DNA from: Bidens hawaiensis
Lineage: Eukaryota; Streptophyta; Magnoliopsida; Asterales; Asteraceae
NCBI GenBank assembly: GCA_021521415.1
Contig: JAIQDT010014652.1
Span: 1-64,000, forward strand
DNA: 64,000 nucleotides
Direction of reading: 5' to 3'
The position numbers were made by a program, and so were the translations under genes. Below are positions 1 through 12,310 of the stretch, piece after piece; position 1 is the stretch's first letter; each line of letters starts with the position of its first letter. The notes beneath the pieces are model-generated. The model did no database searches. It was not told where the DNA came from and saw only the letters and a program-made list of their open reading frames with translations.

Positions 1-1405
1 ATGCTTGATCACCAGAGGTACTTAGCATCATCAAGGTTATGTTTTTTGTTTGTACCTTAATAATTAATTCCTTATAAATCCTCTGCCTATACTTGATGTA
101 TCTATTTAATTAAGGTGTACTTACTCATTCAAGCGTTTCATCAAACATCTTAAGTGCGTACTGTGAAAGTAGAAGAATAGTGTAATTAATCCAAAGAGAA
201 TTAAACCACATCGAAGCCAACCTCTTGGTCAGTTGGTCATGAGGCCAATAAGCTTATCAAGTGTAGAAACAATAAATTGAAACCAAAATAGTATATGCTA
301 AATTACTCATCCCAACGAATAGAATGTAAACCAATGTAAACCAATCTCAAGATAATTCATATGCTGATTAAATATTGCATTAACAACTAATGGGCCGAGT
401 AATTGATTATTATTCGGGTTGATCAAAGAAAGTCTAAATTGATGGGAGCTCATCAGGGATTCAGGTTACCAGGATACTCGTCAAGATCACTTATTGAATA
501 AAATGATCCCTAATAATAATAATAATCTGGAAAGTACGTAGATGTGAGGTTTGGGTCTTGTTTATTGATAGATACAAAGACCATCTGTGGGGTCTTTCAA
601 AATCAATGGAAGAGTTTTGTCAGAGTCGTTGATTGAGGAGAAATTATCACATGCTAGTTCCCTCTTTTTCTACCTATTTGTCCACTTTGAGCAGATTTGA
701 TTAGAAGCCCCTTGTTTCATAATGCAGGTTGCATCGTTGAGACGTTGATGTTGCAATTCCATACAACTTCTAGTTAGTACTGAATGATCGTTAGCCTTTA
801 TATCCTAGACCAAACAAATCATTTTACATTTGTATTTGGGGGGTGGGGGGTGGGGACCAACTGTTGGTTAATGTAACTCGGTCGCAAAGGAACCTAGTTG
901 ATAGGAATAAAACGTGAGAATCAACCAAAAATCAATTGCGGAGAACATGGGGTGACAAGCTACTTGGGTTGTCTTTTATTATTTGTTTGTTTCTTTATTT
1001 AAGTGAAGTGTCAGTTTGTTGTATTATGCAACCTTTCAATTCTAGTACTTTCCCTTGTAAGCATTTGAAGTTGAGAAATAAACATAAAAAATCATCCCAA
1101 GATTCTTGTTTAACATCACATTAAAAATAGGCATAAAGAGATAAGTTACCAATTCAAGGACCCTATAATCATTGTGCAAACTTTGATCCATTCACCCCAC
1201 ACTACATATTTTGTTTCTTTCTTTGGGTTTCATAGTTCTCTATAATTGAATGAAGTTGATTGGTACAAATCCATATTCTTCTTTTTTATCTACAGATATT
1301 ATACTAGAGGATGTTAGTTTTGTTCTATGATCATTATGTGCACCTTAATTTGAATAGGAGTTACAATCTTCTGATGTTCATCTTCCTAAAGTCAATTAGC
1401 TTAGT
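1..1405. other. Intergenic DNA, no gene recognised
   Basis: AT-rich sequence with no reading frame that resembles a known protein on either strand. The only distinctive feature is a G-rich run near 838-856. The longest open frame here, about 60 codons at 936-1124, is short and resembles nothing known. It ends at the target duplication of the Copia element. Confidence 0.6.
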
Positions 1406-1410
1406 TGTAT

Positions 1411-1751
1411 TGGAGGGCCAATATTCTATATTGTTTTTAGGATTGTATATGTCGTTTTAGTTTGCTTTTAGTCGGTGTAGTACGTACTCGGTACGTTTAT
1501 TTTGTAAGTTTATTGTGTAAACTTTGGAGAAATAGGGACCCTATATAAAGGCCACTTAACCCATTTCTCCATACCAACTCTTCACTACTTCAAAGAAAAA
1601 AGAGTTTCTCTCTCCAGAACCTCTCCTCTCATTTTCTCTCTTTTGTATTAACAAACTAAGATCCGAGATCCGAGTGTCGTTGGTGATTTCCGCTAACCAA
1701 CAACACGGATTGATCCGAGTCAAGTCTTGAGATCCATTTAGAGAACCTACA
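1411..1751 (+). repeat. 5' LTR of the Copia element
   Basis: 341 bp, TG...CA ends, with a TATA box (TATATAAA) at 1542-1549. It is repeated with about 96% identity at 6918-7260. Confidence 0.92.
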
Positions 1752-1753
1752 AG

Positions 1754-1765
1754 TGGTATCAGAGC
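1754..1765 (+). other. Primer-binding site (initiator tRNA-Met type)
   Basis: TGGTATCAGAGC, the standard plant Copia primer-binding site complementary to the 3' end of initiator tRNA-Met, lies 2 bp after the 5' LTR. It would prime minus-strand DNA synthesis. Confidence 0.9.
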
Positions 1766-2055
1766 TTTCAGCTCGACTTTTTGTGGTTTTCGAGTCAAAC
1801 TTTTCGGATTTTGATCTTAGTTTTTGTTGGATTTGAGGTTGATTTCGTGTTACTCATCTCTTTTGGAGTCCCGTACACCTTAGAAACACAAGAGAATCAC
1901 CAAATCTAAGTTTTTAGTATTTTAGTTTTTGTATCTAAGCTCAGATTTTGCTTAAAAACTCAGATCTAGGCCGATTTATTGATTTTTATACTAAAGTATT
2001 TTTGACTTTTTGGAAGGTTGGTGCTATATTCTCAAAAGAAAAAAAAATCGCATCG

Positions 2056-2335
2056 GGGGTACTGTAGCAGTCGCTTCCGAGGGACTGTAGCAATCGCGGG
2101 GGGAGGACTGTAGCAATCGCATCGCCGAGGTACTGTAGCAATCGCTTCGCGGGGGGAGGGGGTGGGTGGTTGGTTACTGTAGCAAATCGTTTCGCTTCAC
2201 ATGGGGTATTGTAGCAACCGCTTCGCTTCGCATGGTACTGTAGCAACTCGGGACTGTAGCACTCATGCGAAACACTGTAGCGACTCAGCACTGTAGCAAC
2301 TCATGCGAAACACTGTAGCGACTCGGCACTGTAGA
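2056..2335 (+). repeat. Irregular array of a CACTGTAGC motif in the Copia leader
   Basis: About 12 copies of the core ACTGTAGC(A/G), spaced 16-40 bp apart and separated by GC-rich spacers such as TCGCTTCGC. The array lies in the untranslated leader between the primer-binding site and gag. No function is assigned. Confidence 0.75.
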
Positions 2336-2379
2336 AAAAAAACTTAAAATTTTTTTTCTTTCAAAAAATAATAAAAAAA

Positions 2380-4541
2380 ATGTCCTACGAACCTAAGCTT
2401 GGAGGAAATCTGGATATGGGAGAAAGCCGAAAGGAAATATTGAAAAGAGAATTCGACATGTTTACACATATTAAAGGAGAATCTGTTTCCTCTCTCATCA
2501 ACAGATTTGAGTCACTCGTCACCAAAATGAGAAGTGTCGGTATCATCAATGGTTTGTTTCAGATCAACATGAAGCTGTTAAATTCACTGCCTTATACATG
2601 GAGCATCAATGTGGTTACCATCAAAAGAACCACAAATCTGTATACCATGACACTCTCAGAGTTGGCTTCTACCATCAAGTCTTTTGAAATAATGGAAGAT
2701 AAGCTCCAAATGAACAATAGTCCAAAGAAAATAAAGTTGGGACAAGTAATAAAGTTGGGACTATTGCTGCCGGTAAAAGTAGTCATACATGTCCTATCAT
2801 TCCCGACACATCACCAGCTGATGAGGTAAATCACAATCTTTGTTCTCAAGCATGCATCAACAAAGTCACATACTATAGATATCATCAAGACGAAGTTTTG
2901 AAAGAAAATGCAAAACTTCATCAGTTAAATGCTGAATATGTAAAAGCTGACAAGATCTACGTTGAAAAGATTAAAACTTATCACGATGATGTAGCTAATC
3001 TTAGACTTGAAATTTTTCGAGAAAAACATAATGTCATTTATTATAAGGACATAATTAATGATTTAAAAGAAGAAATTAAGAAATTAAAACTCGAAGTTTC
3101 TGATAAGAAAGAAAAGAAAAAACAAGTGGAAAGATCTGAGGCATCATCTGAAAAATTAGATGATCTTATTGGAGCCCAGAGAAGCGCTAAAGTTAAAGCG
3201 GGATTGGGGTACGATTACACTGCCGTACCACCACCATTCAATGCTAACTACACCAGTTTGCCCCACTTTAGCTATAATACTTTTCCAGAGGAAGAAATGG
3301 AATACGGGGTTGGTAGAATACCAACGCCTGTAAAATTTGTTCCTGTTGTCTCTCAAACTGCTGCTCCAGTCCCATCATCTGATAAATCTGACATCAATTT
3401 GTCTTGTGTAGCAGCAGGTGATGTAAATGGTGGTGAATGTGGGACAGTTAACCTGGGTTGTAAGCTAAAAAGAAAGTTAGAACCACGTTTTGAATCATGT
3501 GTGGATCTAAACAAAACTATTAACAATCTAGTTTGTAATAAAGTTTGTGAATCCATGTTGGGAAGTTTAAGTCAAGGTCAAATTAAGGTACAATTATGTA
3601 TTTTGTGAAAATTCAAGTGATGATAGTTGTACAAACGTTTGCAATGAAAATGAATGTTCTTCTTCTGACTCAGATTATGAAACTGTTTGTGATGAAACTT
3701 TTGTTGAAAAATGTGTCAACAAAAGTAGGCCTGTTGAGTGAACATATCAAGTTGTTCATCATCAAGTTGTGAGACTGAGGATAATTCATGTAAAAGCAAA
3801 GTTTTTGAAAATGAAAAGGCAAGTACTTCTTGTAAATATGTTCCACCAAATAAACGATCATTTTCTCAAACAACCAATCAATCAAGAGATCCTCAGTCAT
3901 ACAACTTCTGTGACAACAACTACTATGGTCATTATCAACAAAATTTTGTTGATCCATATTACACAAATGTGTTTTATAATCATGTTCCTTTCCAAGGATC
4001 ACCTTTCCCACCACACCAACCACATTATAGTTCAGATGAGTTCTTTGGCACTCCCAGGAGAAAGTATTGTTTTGTGTATGGTCACTCTTCTCACCTTGCA
4101 AGACATTGCAAGCACTGGTTCAAGCAACAGCTTGATATTCAAAGGCGGCTTAGTCAGTCCCCAAAAAGAGCTTTTAGTTGCCCTGATTCAAGGACTGATC
4201 AAGCTGATAGTGAACCTGGTGAAATGGATGTGAGATCCAAAGTAAATAAAGTAAAACACAAAAAGAAACCTTTTTGGAAAACCGAGAAGGATAAAATCAA
4301 AAAGGATCCTAAGACTGTAAAGTTTGAGGATTCACCAAAAACAGTTTTAAAAGCAAGAAAAGAGAAGTCCAAAATTTCCAAAACCAAGGAACAAGTTTTT
4401 GCTTGGATTCCTAAGGACCGCTCTTCATCAAGTGAGGATCCAACAAGAAATAAATGGTTTTCAGGAAATAAAATCAAGTTTGGTCGATTTACGGTTGACC
4501 TTCCCGGGACAAAAGTATCCCGGGAACCCATGTCTATTTGA
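2380..4541 (+). pseudogene. Copia gag pseudogene in three frame blocks
   Basis: Block 1 (2380-2829) resembles the UBN2-type gag of plant Copia elements, with the usual pattern of a helical region around LKREFDMFTHIKGESVSSLI. Block 2 (2898-3608) is lysine- and glutamate-rich with coiled-coil character. Block 3 (3738-4541) holds a degenerate zinc knuckle, CX2YX4HX4C (CFVYGHSSHLARHC), in which the second cysteine is replaced by tyrosine. The blocks are separated by stops and frameshifts (around 2829-2898 and 3600-3738), and 3738 would have to start at GTG. A functional gag protein would form the particle and package RNA; this one is broken. Confidence 0.8.
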
Positions 4542-4591
4542 AAGCTTAGTGCATACAGGGTCAATCAAGGAGGACTATCAATAGTATTAGG

Positions 4592-4729
4592 TACTTAGAT
4601 AGTGATTGCACTCGGCATATGATGGGAGACGAACCTTTACTATTTGATGTTAAACCATTCGATGGCGGATTCGAGTCTTTCATAAGCGACATAGGAGGAC
4701 AAACTTCAAAGAAGGGAAGCCTTGTTTAA
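4592..4729 (+). pseudogene. Copia protease fragment
   Basis: A 45-codon frame, closed by a stop, begins YLDSDCTRHMMGD, matching the Copia protease start (LDSGCSRHMTG), followed by LLFDVKPFDGGF. The catalytic D-S-G has become D-S-D and the frame stops after 45 codons. It is the last recognisable coding sequence of the element. Confidence 0.75.
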
Positions 4730-6917
4730 ATGGTTCAACAACAACATTCGAGCGTTTCTCAACTAACCTCGTCCAACTACTTCTCTCAAGTGATGGATCC
4801 AGCATCAGCTGTTAGATCTTGGTTTGAATCTCTTCAACTTTGTCATACAATGTGATAATGCATACTTAAGATAGTCCATCTGACAACAACTTTGCTCACC
4901 TTGTCACTAAAGCCATCGATCATGCTCGATTTGAATTTCGGGTCGAATAGATCGGCATGATCAATTTTGATTAAAACAAACTATCTATCTTTTTGTATAT
5001 AAAACTGTAAATATTTTTCAAATATGTCATACTTTTAGAGGGAGAAAATGAGTTAACTTTAACTCACCAAAAAGATTTTAAATTTACTTTCAGTATAACA
5101 AAAATTGAGTCACTTGACTTAACAAAAAGATTTTATTTTAATATATAATATTGATTTCCTCTTAAAAGAAAATTCAAAAAGAATTGTCCCGTTTAGAGGG
5201 AGCACTTGCTTAGAGGGAGTCGGATATTTAAAATTTTCAATCAAGAAGTTGATCCGACTTTATAGAAAGTAATAGTACATTGGTTTGTAATGATTCTAGC
5301 GCGTTAAAAGAATGAAACAAAAGGCTACAAGGTCATTCATTGATGTGTAGGTAGGCTTGACAAACAAGTAAGTGTCGAGTGATATAAACTTAAACTAATG
5401 CCGGTACTAGTGGATATACAATTATGAAGCGGTTGCATGATTCCGTAAAGTCATATCAATGAAGGATGAAATGTAATTACACATGTCATACCCAAGCCTC
5501 TCTTTACCTTATTACAGTTGTCTTATGAAATAAGTGTCAATTTTTAATTTTTATTTGAGTCAAGTAAAGCCTCATAAAAGGGCAAGAAAAAGAAAAACAA
5601 AAGAGTCAAGAAAAGAAAAAGAAAAACAGAAAAACAAAAGAAAAATCAAGAAAAATGGTTAAAAAAGAGTCTACCTTAGGATTTTAACTTCTGCTTTATT
5701 TCTTCATTTATTTTGATTCGAGCCTTGGACTTTCTCTGTTTCTAGTCATACAAGATCTGATTGTTAAGGCCCTGAATCTTCTGTTTTCTTTTAATTTTTC
5801 TAGGTTGAGTCAAGTGTGCAAAAACAAAGCAAAAAGTGTAAAGTATGTTAATAAGAGTACTGTGATCAAATAAGAAAGGTTTAAGTCAAGTTGAGGTGAT
5901 ATGTTAACACAAAGTAAGCCTGAGATATGATGGAATCAGTAACCACATAAGCACCATGCCTAATTGTACTTCAAATGTATCACTTTGGCATCAAAACACT
6001 TGTCAAGTTAAACAAACGGACAATATCTACAGTCGGTGAAGAAATTGTGACATAATAATATCAAAATGGAAACGCGATCTAGGGCTTTGCTAATCAATAT
6101 GATTTCATGTTGTGATCTTTCTCATAAAAATATTAAAATCGTTAGAAAATTCTGTAAATATTATTGATATATAATATTAATTTCATCTTTACTCTTATCT
6201 TTTTATTGTTTATTTTGATCTTGTTTTATTTTAGTTTCAACTTCAAAATGTTATGTATATATTTTCGTTATTTTTAAAATATATGAAAATGTCAAAAAGA
6301 TTTTAAACTTTTATCATGTTCGTACATATTTTGTTAAACTTTGTTTCATTCAAAATCATGTGTTTTGTCGTTAAGGTCGTTCATGCAAAGTTCGTTGGAA
6401 ATCTGGGACTTAAATAAATCATTTACAAGTTGAGAGACTAAAATTGGGAGGGTCTGTGAACAAATTCTTCTTGGACCCGAGAGGGTCTGTGAAGAAATCT
6501 TATTTGTTCTAAGTTTTGTGCAGTTATACATGGACAGGTAGATCAAGATCAAGTCTGCTTGGAGTTGCGCTTGGAGTTGCAGATGTTGAAACACTTAAAA
6601 GAAAACGAGAACGTGAAAGTTGGTGGTTGAACCTAAAAATGAACTGATTGTATCTGAAGACAAGGAAAGAAACCAGTCGGCTCAAGAAAGTCAACAAAAG
6701 AAAATTAGATGTCGAGCCTCCCGCATCTGATGTTTTCTAAAATTTGCTGTTGCCGATCCTTCCTAGAAAATAAGATAAGAACTGGAAAATAAAGAACTGT
6801 TCAAGTTCCAATCTAGTTCAAGATCCTGGATCAAGACAAGTACTAAGTTTCAAGAAATAAAGACGAAGCAAAGAACTTGACGAAGGTTCCTCGACATACT
6901 CAATCCTAGAGGAAGAT
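4730..6917 (+). other. Non-coding 3' half of the Copia element
   Basis: About 2.2 kb with no recognisable integrase, reverse transcriptase or RNase H. It has A/G-rich tracts near 5575-5655 and several AGAGGGAG motifs (5036-5220). A short purine-rich tract at about 6907-6917 directly precedes the 3' LTR and is the likely polypurine tract. Confidence 0.65.
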
Positions 6918-7260
6918 TGTAGGACCAATATTCTACATTGTTTTTAGGATTGTATATGTCGTTTTAGTTTGCTTTTAGTCGGTGTAGTACGTACTCGATA
7001 CGTTTATTTTGTAAGTTTATTGTGTAAACTTTAGAGAAATGGGGACCCTATATAAAGGCCCCTTAACCCATTTCTCCATACAAACTCTTCACTACTTCAA
7101 AGAAAAAAAAGTTTCTCTCTCTCCAAAACCTCTCCTCTCATTTTCTCTCTTTTGTAATAACAAACTAAGATCCGAGATCCAAGTGTCGTTGGTGATTTCC
7201 ACTAACCAACAACACGGATTGATCCGAGTCAAGTCTTGAAATCCATTTAGAGGACCTACA
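6918..7260 (+). repeat. 3' LTR of the Copia element
   Basis: 343 bp, TG...CA, repeating 1411-1751. It is followed directly by the second copy of target duplication TGTAT at 7261-7265. Confidence 0.92.
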
Positions 7261-7265
7261 TGTAT

Positions 7266-7603
7266 AAAAGATATTTGCAGGTATATCTCCATACCCCTAA
7301 GAAGGGTCAGGACACGAACACATCGAAGTCTTGTAATCCAAAAGATACGTTATTGAAAAGTCTACGCTATGCTACTATGTGGGTGAGAATTATTATTGCG
7401 GACAACAATCAATCAAAAATTGGAAATTTTGCATAAAAAGACATGAGCATAATAAGACATGAAAATAAATTTTAAGGCCTATTAAGCCAAAATTTATTGC
7501 ATTTAGATACAGAACTAGACCACAAAAAATAGCCATATTGTGTATATATATAGTGGTACTAGCATGAATATATATACCCATTAAAAACATACAATCAAAG
7601 GGA
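7266..7603 (+). promoter_or_regulatory. Upstream region of RLP1 with a TATA box
   Basis: The sequence is recognisably homologous to the region upstream of the intact RLP (for example GATATTTGCA(G/T)GTAT near 7272 and 16329). A TATA run at 7543-7552 lies about 55 bp before the start codon, as at the intact gene. Confidence 0.55.
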
Positions 7604-10393
7604 ATGACTAATTTATTTTGCTTATCTTTTTCATTTCCCCTTTCTTTCTCTCTTATACCTCATCCTCTCCCTCTTCTGTCAACACTATTCATAAACGCTC
7701 CGTTTAACAAACTCTTGCTTTGCTTCTATTTAAACAAAACCTTTCCTCAATCAATGGTACCGTGCGTGGGGATTGTGAAGATTGGCTCAGTTCTAGTTAT
7801 AATCCAATCATGATTAATTGGAACACAAGTACAGATTGTTGCCATTGGAATGGAGTCACTTGTGACCACTCCACCGGTGACGTTATCGGTCTTGACCTTA
7901 GCTGCGGCATGCTACAAGGTACTATCCACCCTAACACCACTCTTTTTCACCTCCCTCGTCTCCAAATACTCAACCTTACAATGATTTTACTGATTCCCAA
8001 CTTCCACCTGACATAGGTAAGCTTTCTAATAGTCTCACACATCTCAGCATCTCTTCTTGTGGACTTACGGGTCAAGTTCCCACAGATATCTCACACCTTC
8101 ATAAATTGATGTCTCTTGATCTCTCTAACAATGGGATTGATTTCAAACTTGAACCTCATATTTTCATCGATCTGCTTCAAAATTCTACTCTTATGAAAGA
8201 ACTTTCTCTTTCTGGTGTTGATATCCCCTCAGTTTTACTTAATGAACTTAATATCTCTTCTTCTTTAAGATTACTAAATCTGGGCTCCACTGGATTGCAA
8301 GGAAACCTACCTCACAACATTTTCAATCTTCGATCTTTGGAAGAGCTTGACTTATCGGGCAACAGTTTCATTGGGCATATCCCTTCAGAGATCACACTTC
8401 TTTCAAAATTGGTTTCACTTTCTCTCTCTTCGAATGAGATTAATAATTTGTTTCTCCAACCTCATATTTTCAGTATTCTCCTTAAAAATTCGACATTTTT
8501 AAGAGTCCTTCACCTTGCTAAAGTTAATATTGGTTTTATTTTACCCACTTATCTTAATGTCTCCTTTTCTCTGAGATCACTCGATCTTACATCCACCGGC
8601 CTGCAAGGAAAGTTACCAGACAACATCTTAAATCCTAAATTTTTGGAAGAACTTGACTTGTCAAGGAACAATAATCTCTCTGGTCCATTTCCAAAGGTTA
8701 ACACAAGCACTAACACCCCTCTTAGGTTGTTAGATCTTTGGGGCATAAGCTTATCGGGAGAGATACCCGCTTCAATTGGTCATCTCAACTCTTTAGTTTA
8801 CTTAGGTCTCTCACATTGTAGATTGAATGGGTCACTTCCCAAATCCCTAGGTAAACTTAGATACCTTCAATATCTAGATTTATCATATAACATGTTTCAA
8901 GGAAATATTTCATCGAGTTGTTTTCTCTTCAATCTTTAAAAGAATTATACCTTGCTAACAATCAATTAACTGACCAGATTGATGTGCTCAATAATGCCTC
9001 CATCGAGCAAACATTTCAACGGCTTACCAACCTCACTGATCTAGACCTTTCATCTAATAAATTTAGAGGTAAATGGGAGTTGGATACACTATTATCAAGC
9101 CTCTCAAACCTTAAATTCCTTTATCTGTCATACAGTGGTATGTCAGTTACGACCAATAATGCTAATCACTATGTCAATCCTAATTTTCGAGTGGTAAGTT
9201 TGGCCTCTTGCAGTCTAAAGGTGTTTCCAATATCCCTTCGAGCCATGACAACTCTTACGTACTTAGACTTGTCCAGCAATGATATACATGGGCACATTCA
9301 TGATTGGGTAGGGGAGATAGGAAAAAATCAGTTGGGACTTTTGGACCTTTCAAATAACTCGATAGTTGGCACCATTCCAAATGTATACAATGATTGGGTC
9401 AATCTACAAGGATTTATTTTGAGTGAAAATCAGTTAGAAGGAAAGGTGCCAACTTCTTTGAGCAAATGCAAAAAATTGAGAATAATTGATTTGGGAAACA
9501 ACCACTTAAATGACACATTCCCTGGTTGGTTAGGAGACCTTCCTAATTTACAAGCTCTTCTCCTCATATCAAACTATTTTCATGGTGACATTGTAATTTC
9601 TTCCATGTTTAAATTCCCATTTTCAACTCTGCGATTTCTTGACTTATCTCATAATGGGTTTGTAGGCCAACTGCCTACAAATTATTTTCAAAATTTTAAT
9701 GCCATGAAGAATGCGGTACAAAGTGACAGACTAGAATATCTATATCTAGGTCGCAAGTATTACTCTATCACTTTTCCATTTAAAGGAGTGGATCAACAAT
9801 TTACAAAAGTTTTGGTTGAGTACACTATTGTTGATCTATCAAACAATAAATTTCAAGGGGAGATTCCAAACATCATTGGAAATCTACATTCTTTGAAAGT
9901 GCTCAACATGTCCCACAACCGCCTAACGGGCCGAATCCCACAGGCTCTTGGAAATATTTTTGAAATTGAATCTTTAGACCTGTCATGGAACCAACTCACA
10001 GGAGAGATCCCACAAAGTCTTGCTGACTTGACGTTTCTTGAGTTCTTAAATCTGTCCCAAAACCAACTCGTGGGCCCCATTCCACCAGGAAAGCAGTTCA
10101 ACACATTTGAAGGGAATTCATTTGGAGGGAACCCAAAACTTTGTGGGCAACAATTGCCCAATAAATGCAAAGAGCGTATGCATGAACCACAACTTAAAGG
10201 TGACAGAGATGGAGATGAAGAGGATAGTGCATTTACATGGAAAGTGGTGATGATGGGATATGGATGTGGAACCTTTCTTGGATTCGTGTTGGGATATCTA
10301 ATGTTATCAACAGGAAGACCAATATGGGTTAATGCAATTGTTGATGAAGCAAACTATGCTATCTTGAAGAGACATAATAAGAGAAGGGGATAA
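7604..10393 (+). pseudogene. RLP1: LRR receptor-like protein pseudogene
   Basis: A full-length relative of the intact RLP at 16720-19614, broken at several points. The order is signal peptide, LRR N-terminal cap with WNTSTDCCHWNGVTCD, LRRs, island region, further LRRs, C-terminal cap, acidic juxtamembrane stretch and a TM segment (GYGCGTFLGFVLGY). Against the intact gene it shows a frameshift near 7670-7700, an in-frame stop at 7705-7707 (CAA to TAA), a 4-bp deletion near 7978, an exact 24-codon loss of one LRR near 8895, and a 1-bp deletion near 8912. The last 491 codons (8918-10393) are open. A truncated product cannot be excluded, but a full receptor cannot be made. Confidence 0.9.
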
Positions 10394-11848
10394 AATTAGT
10401 TCATGAATGGTATGTGTTTCATATGTTTTTCTATTCTCCAAAATTGTGCAAAACTCGTGACTCTTTTTTTTTCAATACCTGAAAGTAGGGTTTTTCAATA
10501 CCTGAAAGTAGGGTATTTAAATACCCGGTTTTAGAATACCCGGTTCTATACCCGAACCCGATACATAGGGTATAGTTTTTAGAGACAATACCCGGACCCG
10601 AACCCGACCCGGGTATTACCAATACCCGATTTTCCAATACCCGGTCATACCCGAACCCGATTCCATACCCGAACCTGGGTTTTTGAAAAACCTGATTTGT
10701 GCACCTCTAGCTATGATCAATTTTCTTTTGGCCCAAGAAATAAATATTTGTCGGATTGACCAAACTGAAGAAAGTCAAAATTTGTTTAGATTTCATCTTG
10801 TTTAACTGTGTTCAAAGCTTGTTATTTCTAAGGCGTTTGAGAAGTTGGACCTGAAAGGTAAACTTCGAACGAATTAATAAGTTTTGTTCATTTGATCATT
10901 GAATTCGGTAATTCGAGATCGATTTGTGGATATTCGAGCTCATCTCATGCCTATATACAACTTAAGATCCATAGAAGCGAGAACTACTTCAAGATTAAAT
11001 ATATGTGGGTCATTCCTTGAGGGGGTGAATTGAAATGAAGAGGCATCGATTTATCGGGTGATTTGTGAAGATGTGAGACACGGTAAGACAAAGTTTTGAG
11101 ATCACAAGTCAAGGGGTGATTGTAAGGCCAATATTTGTGACTTGCGATATCAAATTACAAAACTCATTATTTATTCACGGTCAAGATAATAATTAATGTC
11201 GGTGCGAAATCCGGACTATAATATTATAAATCTTTTGTACCGGCTACGAAATCGTTCCTTTATTTTATCGTTATATTATTTATGTTCGGTCATTTGTTTA
11301 TACCGCACCCGTCTCGAGCGCTTATCAAGAACAAAGCCGTTCGTTGTCGGATTTAGTTTCGAGACTTACAATTTAAATATATTTCATGTTTATCTTTAGT
11401 TGAAACTATCAATAGTTACAAAAATATATGTACAAATACACTAAAATTCATGCATGTATGGATCAAAATTATCGATGGTTATCATATTCTTTAAAGTATA
11501 TATCAATAGCTTAAAATATATTCATTCCATTTTGATGATACTTAAATGTTTTCTTATACAAATTTTTGGTTAAATAGACAAGATTTATGGGACAATCGAA
11601 GCTTCTTCTACACATTAAAGGAGGAACCAGGAATATGTGGATTAAATCTTGCAAAGTTGATGAATCTGGTAATCCCTTCCAATAGCCTCCTCATGTGAAA
11701 CTGGTAATCCCTTCCGATTATTATGGAGAAAAAGGTCATCAAAGTAAGTTTTTTTTTAATTATTAAATCTTAGTGATTTTTTTTTATTTTGTTCATCTTT
11801 TTGTTACAGGATCTTTTTATAAAATTATAACAAGTAATTAAAAAAATT
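10394..11848. other. Downstream flank, repeated in segment B
   Basis: No gene seen. 10470-10690 is rich in ATACCCG/CCCGAACCCG repeats, ending in GTGCACCTCTAG, which resembles one end of a hAT-like element; the other end was not found. The rest is AT-rich. The block recurs at 32946-34401 with a few base differences. Confidence 0.6.
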
Positions 11849-11849
11849 T

Positions 11850-12310
11850 GGGTTTATGAGGATTCCCAACCTTTATGTATGGCGCGTAGCCATATGGGTT
11901 TATGAGGATTCCCAACCTTTATGTATGGCGCGTAGCCATATGGGATATTATGAGGATTCCCAACCTTTATGTATGGCGCGTAGCCATATGGGATATTATG
12001 AGGATTCCCAACCTTTAAGTGTGGCGCGTAGCCATATGGGATATTATGAGGATTCCCAACCTTTATGTATGGCGCGTAGCCATATGGGATATTATGAGGA
12101 TTCCCAACCTTTATGTATGGCGCGTAGCCATATGGGATATTATGAGGATTCCCAACCTTTATGTATGGCGCGTAGCCATATGGGATATTATGAGGATTCC
12201 CAACCTTTATGTATGGCGCGTAGCCATATGGGATATTATGAGGATTCCCAATCTTTATGTATGGCGCGTAGCCATATGGGATATTACGAGGATTCCCAAC
12301 CTTTAAGTAT
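11850..12310. repeat. 48-bp tandem repeat, about 9.6 copies (segment A)
   Basis: The unit contains GAGGATTCCCAACCTTTATG and GGCGCGTAGCCATATGGG. Open frames across it arise only from the repeat length being a multiple of three. It is an internal part of the truncated LTR element and recurs at 37370-37877. Confidence 0.9.

Larger units (their letters stand above)
1411..7260 (+). mobile_element. Copia-type LTR retrotransposon, gag-only and defective
   Basis: The element is bounded by two LTRs (1411-1751 and 6918-7260), each starting TG and ending CA, and flanked by the 5-bp target duplication TGTAT (1406-1410 and 7261-7265). A primer-binding site complementary to initiator tRNA-Met follows the 5' LTR. 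Inside are a broken gag and a scrap of protease; integrase, reverse transcriptase and RNase H are absent, so it cannot move on its own. By my reading the LTRs differ at about 15 bases plus a 2-bp indel (roughly 4%), so the insertion is not recent. It sits about 340 bp upstream of RLP1, in DNA homologous to the upstream region of the intact RLP. Confidence 0.9.

Noticed and set aside
11196..11399. 67-codon frame also open at 33748-33951
   Set aside because: Open in both segments only because they are recent duplicates; no homology, no promoter.
11850..12310. CRISPR-like array
   Set aside because: Units are contiguous without unique spacers, and the sequence is plant nuclear DNA.
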